From NCBI RefSeq assembly GCF_002844575.1, contig NZ_PIQO01000014.1, positions 59,116 through 123,115 on the forward strand: DNA of 64,000 nt, in the 5' to 3' direction. Numbering within the stretch: the stretch's first letter is position 1; the number at the start of each line of letters is the position of its first letter. The notes under the pieces are model-generated. The model was not told where the DNA came from. It did no database searches and saw nothing but the letters and a program-made list of their open reading frames with translations. Shown piece by piece: positions 1 through 9,458 of the stretch. The translations under genes were made by a program, and so were the position numbers. Source of the DNA: Heyndrickxia camelliae (GTDB taxonomy: Bacteria; Bacillota; Bacilli; Bacillales; Bacillaceae_C).

Positions 1-2409
<2,409 letters not shown>

Positions 2410-2425
2410 GTTAATCCTCCTAACC

Positions 2426-3211
2426 TTAAGCTTCTTGGCCAACAGTTTCGTCTTCAATACCTAATTCATGCTTAATCCAATCGTATCCTTCTGCTTCTAG
2501 GCGCTGAGCCAATTCAGGACCGCCGGATTTTACAACACGGCCTTGCATCATAACATGAACAAAGTCAGGAGTTATATAGTTAAGTAAACGTTGGTAGTGA
2601 GTGATGATTAGACAACCAAACTCACTGCTTCTCATTTCGTTGATACCTTTTGATACTACTTTCAAGGCATCGATATCTAATCCAGAGTCAATCTCATCAA
2701 GAATAGCTAGTTTTGGCTCAAGCATCATCAATTGAAGAATTTCATTGCGTTTTTTCTCTCCGCCTGAAAATCCTTCATTTAAATAACGTTGTGCCATATC
2801 CGGATCCATTTCTAGAAATTCCATTTTTTTATCCAACTCACGAATAAATTTCATCAAAGAAATTTCATTGCCTTCTCCACGACGTGCATTGATTGCAGAA
2901 CGTAAAAAGTCAGCATTTGTTACCCCAGCGATTTCGCTTGGATATTGCATCGCTAAGAAAAGACCTGCACGTGCGCGCTCATCTACTTCCATTTCCAAAA
3001 CATTTTCGCCATCTAAAGTGATGGAGCCTTGTGTGACTTCATATTTAGGATGACCCATTATCGCAGATGATAAAGTGGATTTACCAGTACCATTCGGACC
3101 CATGATTGCATGGATTTCTCCGCCTTTAATCTCTAAATTTACACCTTTTAAGATTTCTTTCCCTTCAATTTCAACATGAAGATCCTTAATAATTAACGTT
3201 GAACCTGCCAT
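2426..3211 (-). CDS. sufC: Fe-S cluster assembly ATPase SufC
   Basis: ABC-type soluble ATPase of the SufBCD complex. The 261-residue product has Walker A GPNGTGKS at residues 38-45, the signature SGGEK at about 149-153 and Walker B LAILDEID at about 168-175. The family-typical DEIDSGLD follows. CGGAGG precedes the ATG. It is the first gene of the operon, with a sigma-A-like promoter about 65 bases upstream (see 3273-3301). Confidence 0.97.
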   Translation of the reverse strand: MAGSTLIIKDLHVEIEGKEILKGVNLEIKGGEIHAIMGPNGTGKSTLSSAIMGHPKYEVTQGSITLDGENVLEMEVDERARAGLFLAMQYPSEIAGVTNADFLRSAINARRGEGNEISLMKFIRELDKKMEFLEMDPDMAQRYLNEGFSGGEKKRNEILQLMMLEPKLAILDEIDSGLDIDALKVVSKGINEMRSSEFGCLIITHYQRLLNYITPDFVHVMMQGRVVKSGGPELAQRLEAEGYDWIKHELGIEDETVGQEA

Positions 3212-3272
3212 GATTATACCTCCGTTGTATATAAAAATTTCTACATCTCATTCTCAATCTATTCTCATTCTA

Positions 3273-3301
3273 ATCTTATAACAAATTAAAAGTAAAAACA
3301 A
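3273..3301 (-). promoter_or_regulatory. Probable sigma-A promoter of the suf operon
   Basis: On the minus strand TTGTTT, a 17-base spacer and TAAGAT face sufC. Between this and the ribosome binding site the leader contains near-direct repeats of the type GAATGAGA (plus-strand 3246-3272, tctcattctcaatctattctc in two overlapping pieces). These could be an operator, but I cannot assign a regulator. Confidence 0.5.
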
Positions 3302-3544
3302 CCAAGAACGATGATTAAAAAATATTGTAGTATATTACTCACAACATCTAATTTACCACGTATGTTTTACGTAATCAAAAGCTCTTTTCTTGAACATTAT
3401 TGTTATGTAAATTTGTAATCATAATAAGTTCGTCATTCCACTTTCGATTAAACTTCTTTTACGTAAAAAGATGGCCTAAAATTAAAGCTTACCTAGGATA
3501 GTATCTTCAATACACAAAGCCATAACCGATACAAATATAGCCAC

Positions 3545-3577
3545 AAGAAAGCCGGCGCTAAGAATGCCGGCTTTCTT
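3545..3577 (-). terminator. Terminator after the small ORF (perfect 12-bp stem)
   Basis: AAGAAAGCCGGC and GCCGGCTTTCTT form a perfect 12-bp inverted repeat with a 9-base loop. It starts 4 bases after the stop codon of the small minus-strand ORF at 3581-3742. It could also work in the plus direction, but no plus-strand gene ends here. Confidence 0.75.
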
Positions 3578-3580
3578 TCA

Positions 3581-3742
3581 TTAATTTATTCCAGTAGTTA
3601 ATTTACGACCAAGGTCTGCTACAATTCGTTGGGAGTTAATATATTCCCTCTCTCTTTTTTTCTCAATTTGCATCCTTACTCCATGCTTTCGCTTGTACAC
3701 TTCATAACCTACACCATGTGCACTGTGCAATGCTTTTTCCAT
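3581..3742 (-). CDS. Small unrecognised protein, possibly longer at its N-terminus
   Basis: From the ATG at 3742 the minus strand encodes 53 residues starting MEKALHSAHGVGYEVYKRKH, rich in lysine, arginine and glutamate and ending GRKLTTGIN. The stop is followed at once by a strong terminator, which is the main evidence that the frame is expressed. No good ribosome binding site lies before this ATG. The same frame stays open about 15 codons or more upstream (…DWFIINSLKIKYTTD) behind AAGAAGGGA, where only non-standard start codons such as ATT exist. It may therefore be the 3' remnant of a larger gene or a small gene with an unusual start. I do not recognise the family. Confidence 0.4.
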   Translation of the reverse strand: MEKALHSAHGVGYEVYKRKHGVRMQIEKKREREYINSQRIVADLGRKLTTGIN

Positions 3743-3953
3743 GTCAGTTGTGTACTTGATTTTAAGAGAGTTAATAATGAACCAATCCCTTCTTTTTATT
3801 TACATTTTTCATGGTAACAAGAAAAACATGATAAAACAAAGTTGATTTTCTTCCATTATCTACACTAATCACTTCTGCGGCTCCATAACAAATATTATAT
3901 AGAAGGTATTCTTAAAAATTGTTCTAAATACTCCAATAAGGTGGATTGTATGC

Positions 3954-3985
3954 AAAAAATGCCCCGGGGCAACCCGGAGCATTAA
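3954..3985 (-). terminator. metQ terminator
   Basis: Minus-strand TGCTCCGGG, a 4-base loop, CCCGGGGCA and then TTTTTT, directly downstream of the metQ stop. This is a classic intrinsic terminator of the met operon. Confidence 0.9.
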
Positions 3986-3996
3986 CTGATCATGTA

Positions 3997-4830
3997 TTAT
4001 TTTGCGGATACAGGTACAACTGCACCTTTCCATTCTTTTAAGATGAAGTCTTGAATTTCTTTTGAGTGTAATACGTCCACTAGCGTTTTGATTGCTTTTT
4101 TATTTTCGTCACCTTTGCGAACTGCAATTACATTCACATATGGTGAATTCTTTCCTTCAATAGCAATAGAATCTTTAAGAGGATTTAAACCTACATCAAT
4201 TGCAAAGTTAGAATTAATAACTACTGCATCGCCTTCACCATGTTTATAAGCGGTTGTTAAGTATGCAGGATCATATTTATAGTCGAATTTAAGATGTTTT
4301 GGATTATCTACAATATCTTTAATAGTTGCTTTTGTTTTATCGACACCTGGCTTAAGTTTTATTAGCCCATTTGCTTCAAATAAAGATAGAATTCTTCCGT
4401 GGTCTGCTACAGAATTACTCATTAAAATTTTTGCTCCATTTGGAAGGTCTTTTAGTGATTTATATTTTTTTGAATAGATTCCCATCGGCTCAATGTGAAT
4501 TCCACCAGCATTTGCAAATTTATAGCCATTGTCTTTCATTTGTTGTTCTAAATAAGGAATATGCTGAAAATAGTTTGCATCGAGTTCACCAGAATCTAAT
4601 GCTTTATTTGGTATTACATAATCTGTATACTTTTCAATTTGCAAATCAATGCCTTTTTTCTTCAAAATCGGCTTTGCTTTTTCTAGAATTACAGCATGAG
4701 GTGTATTTGACGCACCTACAACTAATTTTGTAAGTTTGCTATCGCTATTACTAGATGAATTTTTCGAGCCGCATGCAGCTAGTGAAACAATTAATAAAGA
4801 AGCTATGAAAATACCTAACCATTTTTTCAT
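3997..4830 (-). CDS. metQ: Methionine ABC transporter substrate-binding lipoprotein MetQ
   Basis: NlpA/MetQ-type lipoprotein that captures D/L-methionine outside the membrane for the MetNP importer. The 277 residues begin with a lipoprotein signal peptide whose lipobox is LAAC at residues 17-20. A MetQ-type body follows (for example VVGASNTPHAVILEKAKPIL and DGEANYFQH-like DSGELDANYFQH). The order metN-metP-metQ on the minus strand, behind a SAM riboswitch, supports methionine as substrate. The last gene of the operon, it is closed by a terminator. Confidence 0.95.
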   Translation of the reverse strand: MKKWLGIFIASLLIVSLAACGSKNSSSNSDSKLTKLVVGASNTPHAVILEKAKPILKKKGIDLQIEKYTDYVIPNKALDSGELDANYFQHIPYLEQQMKDNGYKFANAGGIHIEPMGIYSKKYKSLKDLPNGAKILMSNSVADHGRILSLFEANGLIKLKPGVDKTKATIKDIVDNPKHLKFDYKYDPAYLTTAYKHGEGDAVVINSNFAIDVGLNPLKDSIAIEGKNSPYVNVIAVRKGDENKKAIKTLVDVLHSKEIQDFILKEWKGAVVPVSAK

Positions 4831-4851
4831 TACTAAAACCTCCTAATAAAT

Positions 4852-5520
4852 TTAACGTTTATCTAATTTTTTTGTTATAAAATCTCCAATAAATTGGATG
4901 ATAAACACAATAATTAATACAAGTACTGTTGCAACAACCGTTACATTTGTACGGCCTCTTTCAAACCCATCCATATATGCAACGTTTCCTAACCCACCTG
5001 CACCTACTGCCCCGGCCATAGCCGTATATCCAACAATTGCAATGGCCGTTACCGTTATACCTGAAACAATTGCAGGCATAGATTCAGGTAATAGAACTTT
5101 AAATATAATAGTTGTAGTAGTAGCTCCCATTGATTTGGCTGCCTCTATAACACCTTTGTCAATTTCGCGGAGTCCAATTTCTACAAGTCTTGCATAAAAA
5201 GGAGCAGTACCGACAATCAGTGCTGGCAATGCAGCATCTTCTCCAATGATCGTTCCTACTATTATTTTTGTAAAAGGAATTAATAATACAATTAAAATAA
5301 TAAATGGAATAGACCGGAATATATTTACAACCGCACCAATAATGGAATTGATGAAACAATTTTCCCATATGTTTCCTTTAGCTGTTAAGAATAATAATAA
5401 TCCTAATATGATACCAAGAATAAATGTTGCAAGAACTGACCAAAAGGACATGTAAAGTGTTTCTTTTGTAGCGTCCCACATATCTTGCCAAACAACATCC
5501 GGAAATAATTTTTCAATCAT
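4852..5520 (-). CDS. metP: Methionine ABC transporter permease MetP (MetI)
   Basis: Inner-membrane permease of the methionine importer, 222 residues with about five membrane segments. It carries the ABC permease EAA-type loop around EAAKSMGATTTTIIFKVLLPES. The ATG at 5520 was chosen: it overlaps the metN stop by 8 bases (ATGATTGA), as is common in this operon. An upstream TTG in frame lies inside metN without its own ribosome binding site. metQ follows after about 20 bases. Confidence 0.95.
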   Translation of the reverse strand: MIEKLFPDVVWQDMWDATKETLYMSFWSVLATFILGIILGLLLFLTAKGNIWENCFINSIIGAVVNIFRSIPFIILIVLLIPFTKIIVGTIIGEDAALPALIVGTAPFYARLVEIGLREIDKGVIEAAKSMGATTTTIIFKVLLPESMPAIVSGITVTAIAIVGYTAMAGAVGAGGLGNVAYMDGFERGRTNVTVVATVLVLIIVFIIQFIGDFITKKLDKR

Positions 5521-6541
5521 TTGCTTGTAGCACCTCCACTCCAACCTGCTGTTCTTTCAAGTAATTTACTGCGTTATTCATTTCTGTTTCTTTCCCAACT
5601 AAATGAAGGAAAAGCGTTCCATAGGATCCATTTTGTGTTTGCGAAATAGTTCCTTGAAGAATATTCACAGTCAATGGAAACTTCCGAATTAAATCGGTAA
5701 TAACAGGTTGTTCAACACCAGCGCCGATAAATGTTAGCTTTATCACTTGACCATCAGGATACTTTCGAAGTAAATGAGATACTACTTCATTTGCATCTTC
5801 TTGATCAGATACTTGGCTGACAAAGCGTTTTGTAATTTTCTGCTTAGGGTTTTTAAAGACTTCTAAAACCGGCCCTGTCTCTACTATCTTTCCATTTTCC
5901 ATTACTGCAACCCGATGGCAAATTTTTCGAATGACGTGCATTTCATGTGTAATTAATACAATGGTTAGTCCCAATTGTTTATTGATATCTACTAATAAAT
6001 CTAATATCGAATCCGTTGTTTGTGGGTCAAGAGCTGAAGTAGCCTCATCACAAAGAAGAACTTTCGGATTATTGGCTAAGGCACGAGCAATCCCTACTCT
6101 TTGCTTTTGTCCTCCACTTAACTGGGATGGATAGGCATTTTCTCTTCCCTCAAGCCCAACGAGCTTTATCAGCTCATCCACTCTTTTCATACGTTCGTTT
6201 TTTGGTACGCGGGCAATTTCTAATGGAAAAGCAATATTTTCACGAACTGTGCGAGACCATAATAGATTAAAATGCTGAAAAATCATTGCGATATCTTGTC
6301 TTGCTTTTCGTAAGGCTTTTCCCTTAATTTTTGAAATCTCCTGTCCCGCGACTTGTACTACACCAGACGTTGGAAGTTCTAACCCATTTAACATTCGGAT
6401 AAGCGTACTTTTTCCAGCTCCTGAATATCCGATGACCCCGAAAATTTCCCCTTCATTAATTTGTAAATCGATATTATCAACAGCTGTTACCACTTTATTT
6501 TTAGTTTTGAACTGTTTTTTCACTTGTTGAATCGTGATCAA
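5513..6541 (-). CDS. metN: Methionine ABC transporter ATP-binding protein MetN
   Basis: ATPase of the methionine importer, 342 residues. Walker A GYSGAGKS lies at about 38-45, followed by LSGGQKQR and Walker B LLCDEATSALDP. A C-terminal NIL-type ligand-sensing domain (from about residue 265) is typical of MetN and mediates inhibition by methionine. The TTG at 6541 was taken as start because AAGGTG sits 6 bases before it and it gives MITIQQVKKQF, matching the family's usual N-terminus. Upstream in-frame codons would add 11 lysine/arginine-rich residues. Expression is controlled by the SAM riboswitch at 6801-6970. Confidence 0.95.
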   Translation of the reverse strand: MITIQQVKKQFKTKNKVVTAVDNIDLQINEGEIFGVIGYSGAGKSTLIRMLNGLELPTSGVVQVAGQEISKIKGKALRKARQDIAMIFQHFNLLWSRTVRENIAFPLEIARVPKNERMKRVDELIKLVGLEGRENAYPSQLSGGQKQRVGIARALANNPKVLLCDEATSALDPQTTDSILDLLVDINKQLGLTIVLITHEMHVIRKICHRVAVMENGKIVETGPVLEVFKNPKQKITKRFVSQVSDQEDANEVVSHLLRKYPDGQVIKLTFIGAGVEQPVITDLIRKFPLTVNILQGTISQTQNGSYGTLFLHLVGKETEMNNAVNYLKEQQVGVEVLQAND

Positions 6542-6574
6542 ATTCTTCACCTTCTTTTTTCTCGATTGTCCCAA

Positions 6575-6745
6575 TAGAACAAATACAAAAGCGCCTTGCT
6601 CATTGGGGGTACGGATCTATGAAATTTGTAATATTATTTCACCTTCGTAGTCTTCGCCTGAGATAAGGAATACACACTAGCTGATGTTGACTTATCTTAG
6701 GGAAGAGACAGAGAAATCCGTAGATGCTGAAACTAGACGTAGACA
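6575..6745 (-). repeat. Degenerate copy of a dispersed Bacillaceae intergenic repeat
   Basis: On the minus strand, the stretch between the SAM riboswitch terminator and metN starts GTCTACGTCTAGTTTCAG, continues with AAGATAAGTCAACATCAGC and TTCCTTATCTCAGGCGAAG, and ends in GCGCTTTTGT. From memory this resembles the widespread Bacillus intergenic element that begins GTCTAGCTCCAGCGCCTAG. A cleaner match to that 19-mer occurs at 47812-47830. The boundaries are approximate. A weak stem, CCCAAT...ATTGGG, spans 6570-6606. Confidence 0.45.
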
Positions 6746-6800
6746 ACTTTTCAAAAAGTTCGTCCATAAGTTTAAATTTCTTCTTTTTTTTAAAAAAATT

Positions 6801-6833
6801 AAAAATGCCTTTCCGCAGGCGAGCAGAAAGGCA
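6801..6833 (-). terminator. Riboswitch-controlled terminator upstream of metN
   Basis: Minus-strand TGCCTTTC, an 11-base loop, GGAAAGGCA and then TTTTT. It lies 20 bases after the SAM-I aptamer and is the expected expression platform. Confidence 0.9.
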
Positions 6834-6853
6834 CGTATTAACAAATATCCTTT

Positions 6854-6970
6854 CTCTCATCTTCCAAAACAATATCTATCATTGTTTTGTGTGAATTGGC
6901 ACCATTTCAGTTAGTCGCTGATGGTTGCCGGGTTTCATAGGGCACATCCCTCCACCTCTCTTGATAAGAG
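6854..6970 (-). promoter_or_regulatory. SAM-I (S-box) riboswitch aptamer
   Basis: The minus strand carries the S-box signature CTCTTATCAAGAGAGGTGGA, then GGGA, GCCCTATGAAACCCGGCAACC, and a closing P1 strand GATGAGAG that pairs with CTCTTATC with G-U pairs. The order and spacing match SAM-I riboswitches. With the terminator at 6801-6833 it should switch metNPQ off at high S-adenosylmethionine. Confidence 0.96.
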
Positions 6971-7020
6971 CACACATTTATTCAATTGAAATTAAATTCA
7001 TTTAATTAATTACGATAGTG

Positions 7021-7050
7021 ATTTTATCATGCATTAATTCATCATGTCAA
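7021..7050 (-). promoter_or_regulatory. Sigma-A promoter of the met operon
   Basis: Minus-strand TTGACA, an 18-base spacer and TAAAAT, about 50 bases before the SAM riboswitch aptamer. Confidence 0.65.
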
Positions 7051-7088
7051 AGGAAAAATATTGTTAAGTAAATCTTTTTATTAAACAT

Positions 7089-7448
7089 TTACACAGAAAT
7101 CGCTTCCATTCCCTTCTCATAATCCCGACAAAGCCATAAAATCGATTCTAATAAGAGGAAGTGCCGAAAAGATCCCTCATAAACAATATCATTATATTTT
7201 TTCAATTTGGATAATCGCACTTTTCCTTTTAAAAGTTCAAACGCAACAGATGATACAGTGATAATTTTTGTAGCTATTTCATCTGCTTGATTGGACTTTT
7301 CATAGGAAAAGCCATCTTTGGATAATTGTATAATCCATGAATCCTTTTCTGTACATATACAAAAGGTAAAAGGCTCACTTGGCAGTAAAGTATGTAGATG
7401 ACTTCTAGCAATAAAATGGTATTTTAATTTACTTATACAGGCTTCCAT
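7089..7448 (-). CDS. Small conserved protein, YusD-like by position
   Basis: A 119-residue cytosolic protein starting MEACISKLKYHFIARSHLH. The ATG at 7448 has GAGG about 9 bases upstream. Central residues ITVSSVAFELLKGKVRLSKL resemble the hydrophobic part of SCP-2 sterol-carrier-like small proteins, and the location next to met and thioredoxin-like genes matches yusD of Bacillus subtilis. The function is not known to me and the SCP-2 link is weak. Confidence 0.6.
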   Translation of the reverse strand: MEACISKLKYHFIARSHLHTLLPSEPFTFCICTEKDSWIIQLSKDGFSYEKSNQADEIATKIITVSSVAFELLKGKVRLSKLKKYNDIVYEGSFRHFLLLESILWLCRDYEKGMEAISV

Positions 7449-7543
7449 TAAAATCATCCTCAATCATTTATTTAATTGTAAAATACTTTATGCTCCGGAA
7501 TAATTCCTCCCAATATTTATCTGCAACTTTCGCACTTAAGAAC

Positions 7544-7580
7544 AAAAAAGGACAACTATCATCAATTTATGACGGTTGTC
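7544..7580 (-). terminator. Terminator after the thioredoxin-like gene
   Basis: Minus-strand GACAAC...GTTGTC stem with CCTTTTTT following. It is about 57 bases downstream of the 7637-7963 gene. Confidence 0.65.
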
Positions 7581-7636
7581 TCAGCTATTTCCCAAGAAAT
7601 ATGTAATTATTTAGCTAACATCGGTATAAATTATTG

Positions 7637-7963
7637 TTAATTAGATTCTCTATTATAAAACGAATTCAATTTTTCATATATAAAAGGAACAGAGTGAAAA
7701 GCATAGACTCTTTCCTTTAACTGTCCATTTTGGAATAAAAGTAAGCAAGGGACGCTTTCAACCTGAAAATCCTCTGCAAGTTTCGGAGAGTAATTTAAAT
7801 CCATTTTAAACATATGCAGGGATGGGAATAGTTCTTCTGTTATACTTAAGATTTTTCCTGCAACCTGGCACGTTCCACATAACGGAGTATATAAGTAGAG
7901 GGTAAAGTTATCTTCTTTATTTTCCATCATTTTAGTGAATTCTTCATATGTTTGCTCTTTCAT
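7637..7963 (-). CDS. Thioredoxin-family protein, YusE-like
   Basis: A 108-residue thioredoxin-fold protein with the active-site pair CGTC in YTPLCGTCQVAGKIL (about residues 29-32) and the cis-proline region VESVPCLLLFQNGQL. It lacks the WCGPC motif of bulk thioredoxin, so it is probably a specialised or minor dithiol-disulfide protein. No signal peptide, so it acts in the cytosol. In Bacillus subtilis the same neighbourhood carries yusE. The substrate is unknown. Confidence 0.85.
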   Translation of the reverse strand: MKEQTYEEFTKMMENKEDNFTLYLYTPLCGTCQVAGKILSITEELFPSLHMFKMDLNYSPKLAEDFQVESVPCLLLFQNGQLKERVYAFHSVPFIYEKLNSFYNRESN

Positions 7964-7983
7964 TGTTTACCACCTATCTATGG

Positions 7984-8015
7984 AAAAACACCTTGGATAT
8001 ACCAAGGTGTTTTTT
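7984..8015 (-). terminator. gcvH terminator
   Basis: Minus-strand ACACCTTGG, TATA loop, TCCAAGGTGT and then TTTT, immediately after the gcvH stop. Confidence 0.9.
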
Positions 8016-8016
8016 A

Positions 8017-8400
8017 TTATTCTTCGTTAATCATTTCTTGATATTTTTCTGCAGTCAATAGTTCATTTAGTTCTTCCTTATTGGACGGTTCTACAACAAT
8101 CATCCATGCCTTTTCATATGGAGACTCATTTACAAATTCAGGACTGTCATTTAATTCTTCGTTCACAGCAACCACTTTTCCGCTAATTGGTGCATAAAGC
8201 TCTGACACTGTTTTAACAGATTCGACACTGCCGAATGGTTCGTTTACTTGTACCTCTGTTCCAACTTCAGGAAGCTCTACAAAAACGATATCTCCTAGTT
8301 CAGATTGTGCAAAGTCTGTAATTCCAATGCGAACATTTTCCCCTTCATCTTTCACCCATTCATGCTCTTCTGAATAACGTAATTCACTTGGTAAACTCAT
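8017..8400 (-). CDS. gcvH: Glycine cleavage system H protein
   Basis: Lipoyl carrier of the glycine cleavage system; in Bacillus it is also a relay for lipoyl transfer to other complexes. The 127 residues have the H-protein hallmark [15 protein letters not shown], with the lipoylated lysine at residue 63. The length matches the family exactly. A GGAGGGATT-type site precedes the ATG and an intrinsic terminator follows, so it is transcribed alone. The other glycine cleavage genes are not in the window, as usual in bacilli. Confidence 0.97.
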   Translation of the reverse strand: MSLPSELRYSEEHEWVKDEGENVRIGITDFAQSELGDIVFVELPEVGTEVQVNEPFGSVESVKTVSELYAPISGKVVAVNEELNDSPEFVNESPYEKAWMIVVEPSNKEELNELLTAEKYQEMINEE

Positions 8401-8562
8401 TGAAAAATCCCTCCATCATTATGTTCAAAATAAAAGGTGAAAATCCTATAAATATGTACTCACCCAGCCTATCTCATTATGCCGATAATCGACTCATGAT
8501 TAGTAGCTTAACATGTTTATATTTACATAAAAGCTGTGTATAAATCAAGATATTCTATATTC

Positions 8563-8919
8563 TTATAGCCATTTTTGCGCAAATTCTTCTTCCTTAAATC
8601 CAATAGATACTTTTTCTCCATCTGTGACTAGTGGACGCTTTATTAACATACCTTCAGATGCAAGTAAATCAAGCAATTCATCCTCTGTTGCACTATTTAT
8701 TTTATCCTTTAATCCAAGCTCACGATATTTTTGACCACTTGTATTAAAGAATTTTTTCAACTCTACTCCACTTAAATGGTATAACTTTGCTAATTCTTGT
8801 TTGGAGGGCGGTGTTTCAACTATATGTACTTCCGTAAACGGAACATTATGCTCTTCCAACCATTTTTTAGCTTTACGGCATGTACCGCATTTAGGATACC
8901 AATAAAAAGTCAAAGACAT
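8563..8919 (-). CDS. ArsC/Spx-family thiol protein, YusI-like
   Basis: A 118-residue protein of the arsenate reductase/Spx superfamily. It has a CxxC pair at residues 11 and 14 (YPKCGTCRKAKKWLEEHNVPF) and the conserved RPLVTDGEKVSIGF segment near the C-terminus. No ars genes lie nearby and the gene sits at the position of Bacillus subtilis yusI, so a housekeeping redox role is more likely than arsenate resistance. The exact function is unknown. Confidence 0.85.
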   Translation of the reverse strand: MSLTFYWYPKCGTCRKAKKWLEEHNVPFTEVHIVETPPSKQELAKLYHLSGVELKKFFNTSGQKYRELGLKDKINSATEDELLDLLASEGMLIKRPLVTDGEKVSIGFKEEEFAQKWL

Positions 8920-9027
8920 CTATGTCACTCCTATTCTTATCGATCGTTCATTCGATGCTGTAATAATACTATTCGACATTTATTATATTTTACCTTCTAT
9001 TGTAAAGGGAAATGATAAGTTTACACT

Positions 9028-9400
9028 CTATACCCATTTTCGTTTTACCCGATAAAAATCCTGCATATAACCATATGTTAACATAGGAGCCATAATCATT
9101 TGATAGATCAAAATCAATAGTAGACAAACGATAAGGTTTTTCCGAATTCTTGGATTTTTAACGAATTATATATACCTTCTCCAAGCGGCGATCATAAGTT
9201 TATTGGAAAATCAGAATGCTCTTCTTTAAAAGATGGCTGCCGGTCAAATAATATACTGACTACTAAAAATGTATGAAATACCAGAGATAATGACTATCGC
9301 AGCAGGAATGGTACTATCTATCCGAAGTCATTAATCCAAGGAACCAATAGGATTGTAAATTTCAGTAGAGCCATCAAAACGAAAATAATTCTTACTTAGG
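9028..9400 (-). pseudogene. Decayed membrane-protein gene, possibly the end of a family 2 glycosyltransferase
   Basis: Reading the minus strand, protein-like stretches appear in order but in different frames: RIIFVLMALLKFTILLVPW, then STIPAAIVIISGISYIF, then FLVVSILFDRQPSFKEEHSD, then VKNPRIRKNLIVCLLLILIY followed by QMIMAPMLTYGYMQDF and a stop at 9028. Frameshifts and stops separate them. The last part looks like the membrane C-terminus of processive glycosyltransferases (NPKIRKN...YQ.imsP...GY). Family assignment is by eye only; the decay itself is clear. Confidence 0.5.
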
Positions 9401-9413
9401 ATGCCCGTTTATT

Positions 9414-9455
9414 AAAAAAATGAGCCAACCAATCGAAAGATCAGTTGGCTCATTT
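9414..9455 (-). terminator. Terminator of the fadNAE operon
   Basis: Minus-strand ATGAGCCAAC, a 14-base loop, GTTGGCTCAT and then TTTTTT, directly after fadE. Confidence 0.9.
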
Positions 9456-9458
9456 CTA

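Noticed and set aside
3629..3817. 62-residue plus-strand frame
   Set aside because: It is antisense to the small minus-strand ORF that has a terminator, has no ribosome binding site and has an unlikely composition.
6639..6914. Open frames on both strands over the SAM riboswitch and dispersed repeat
   Set aside because: They overlap the conserved aptamer and terminator and lack ribosome binding sites; they are chance frames.
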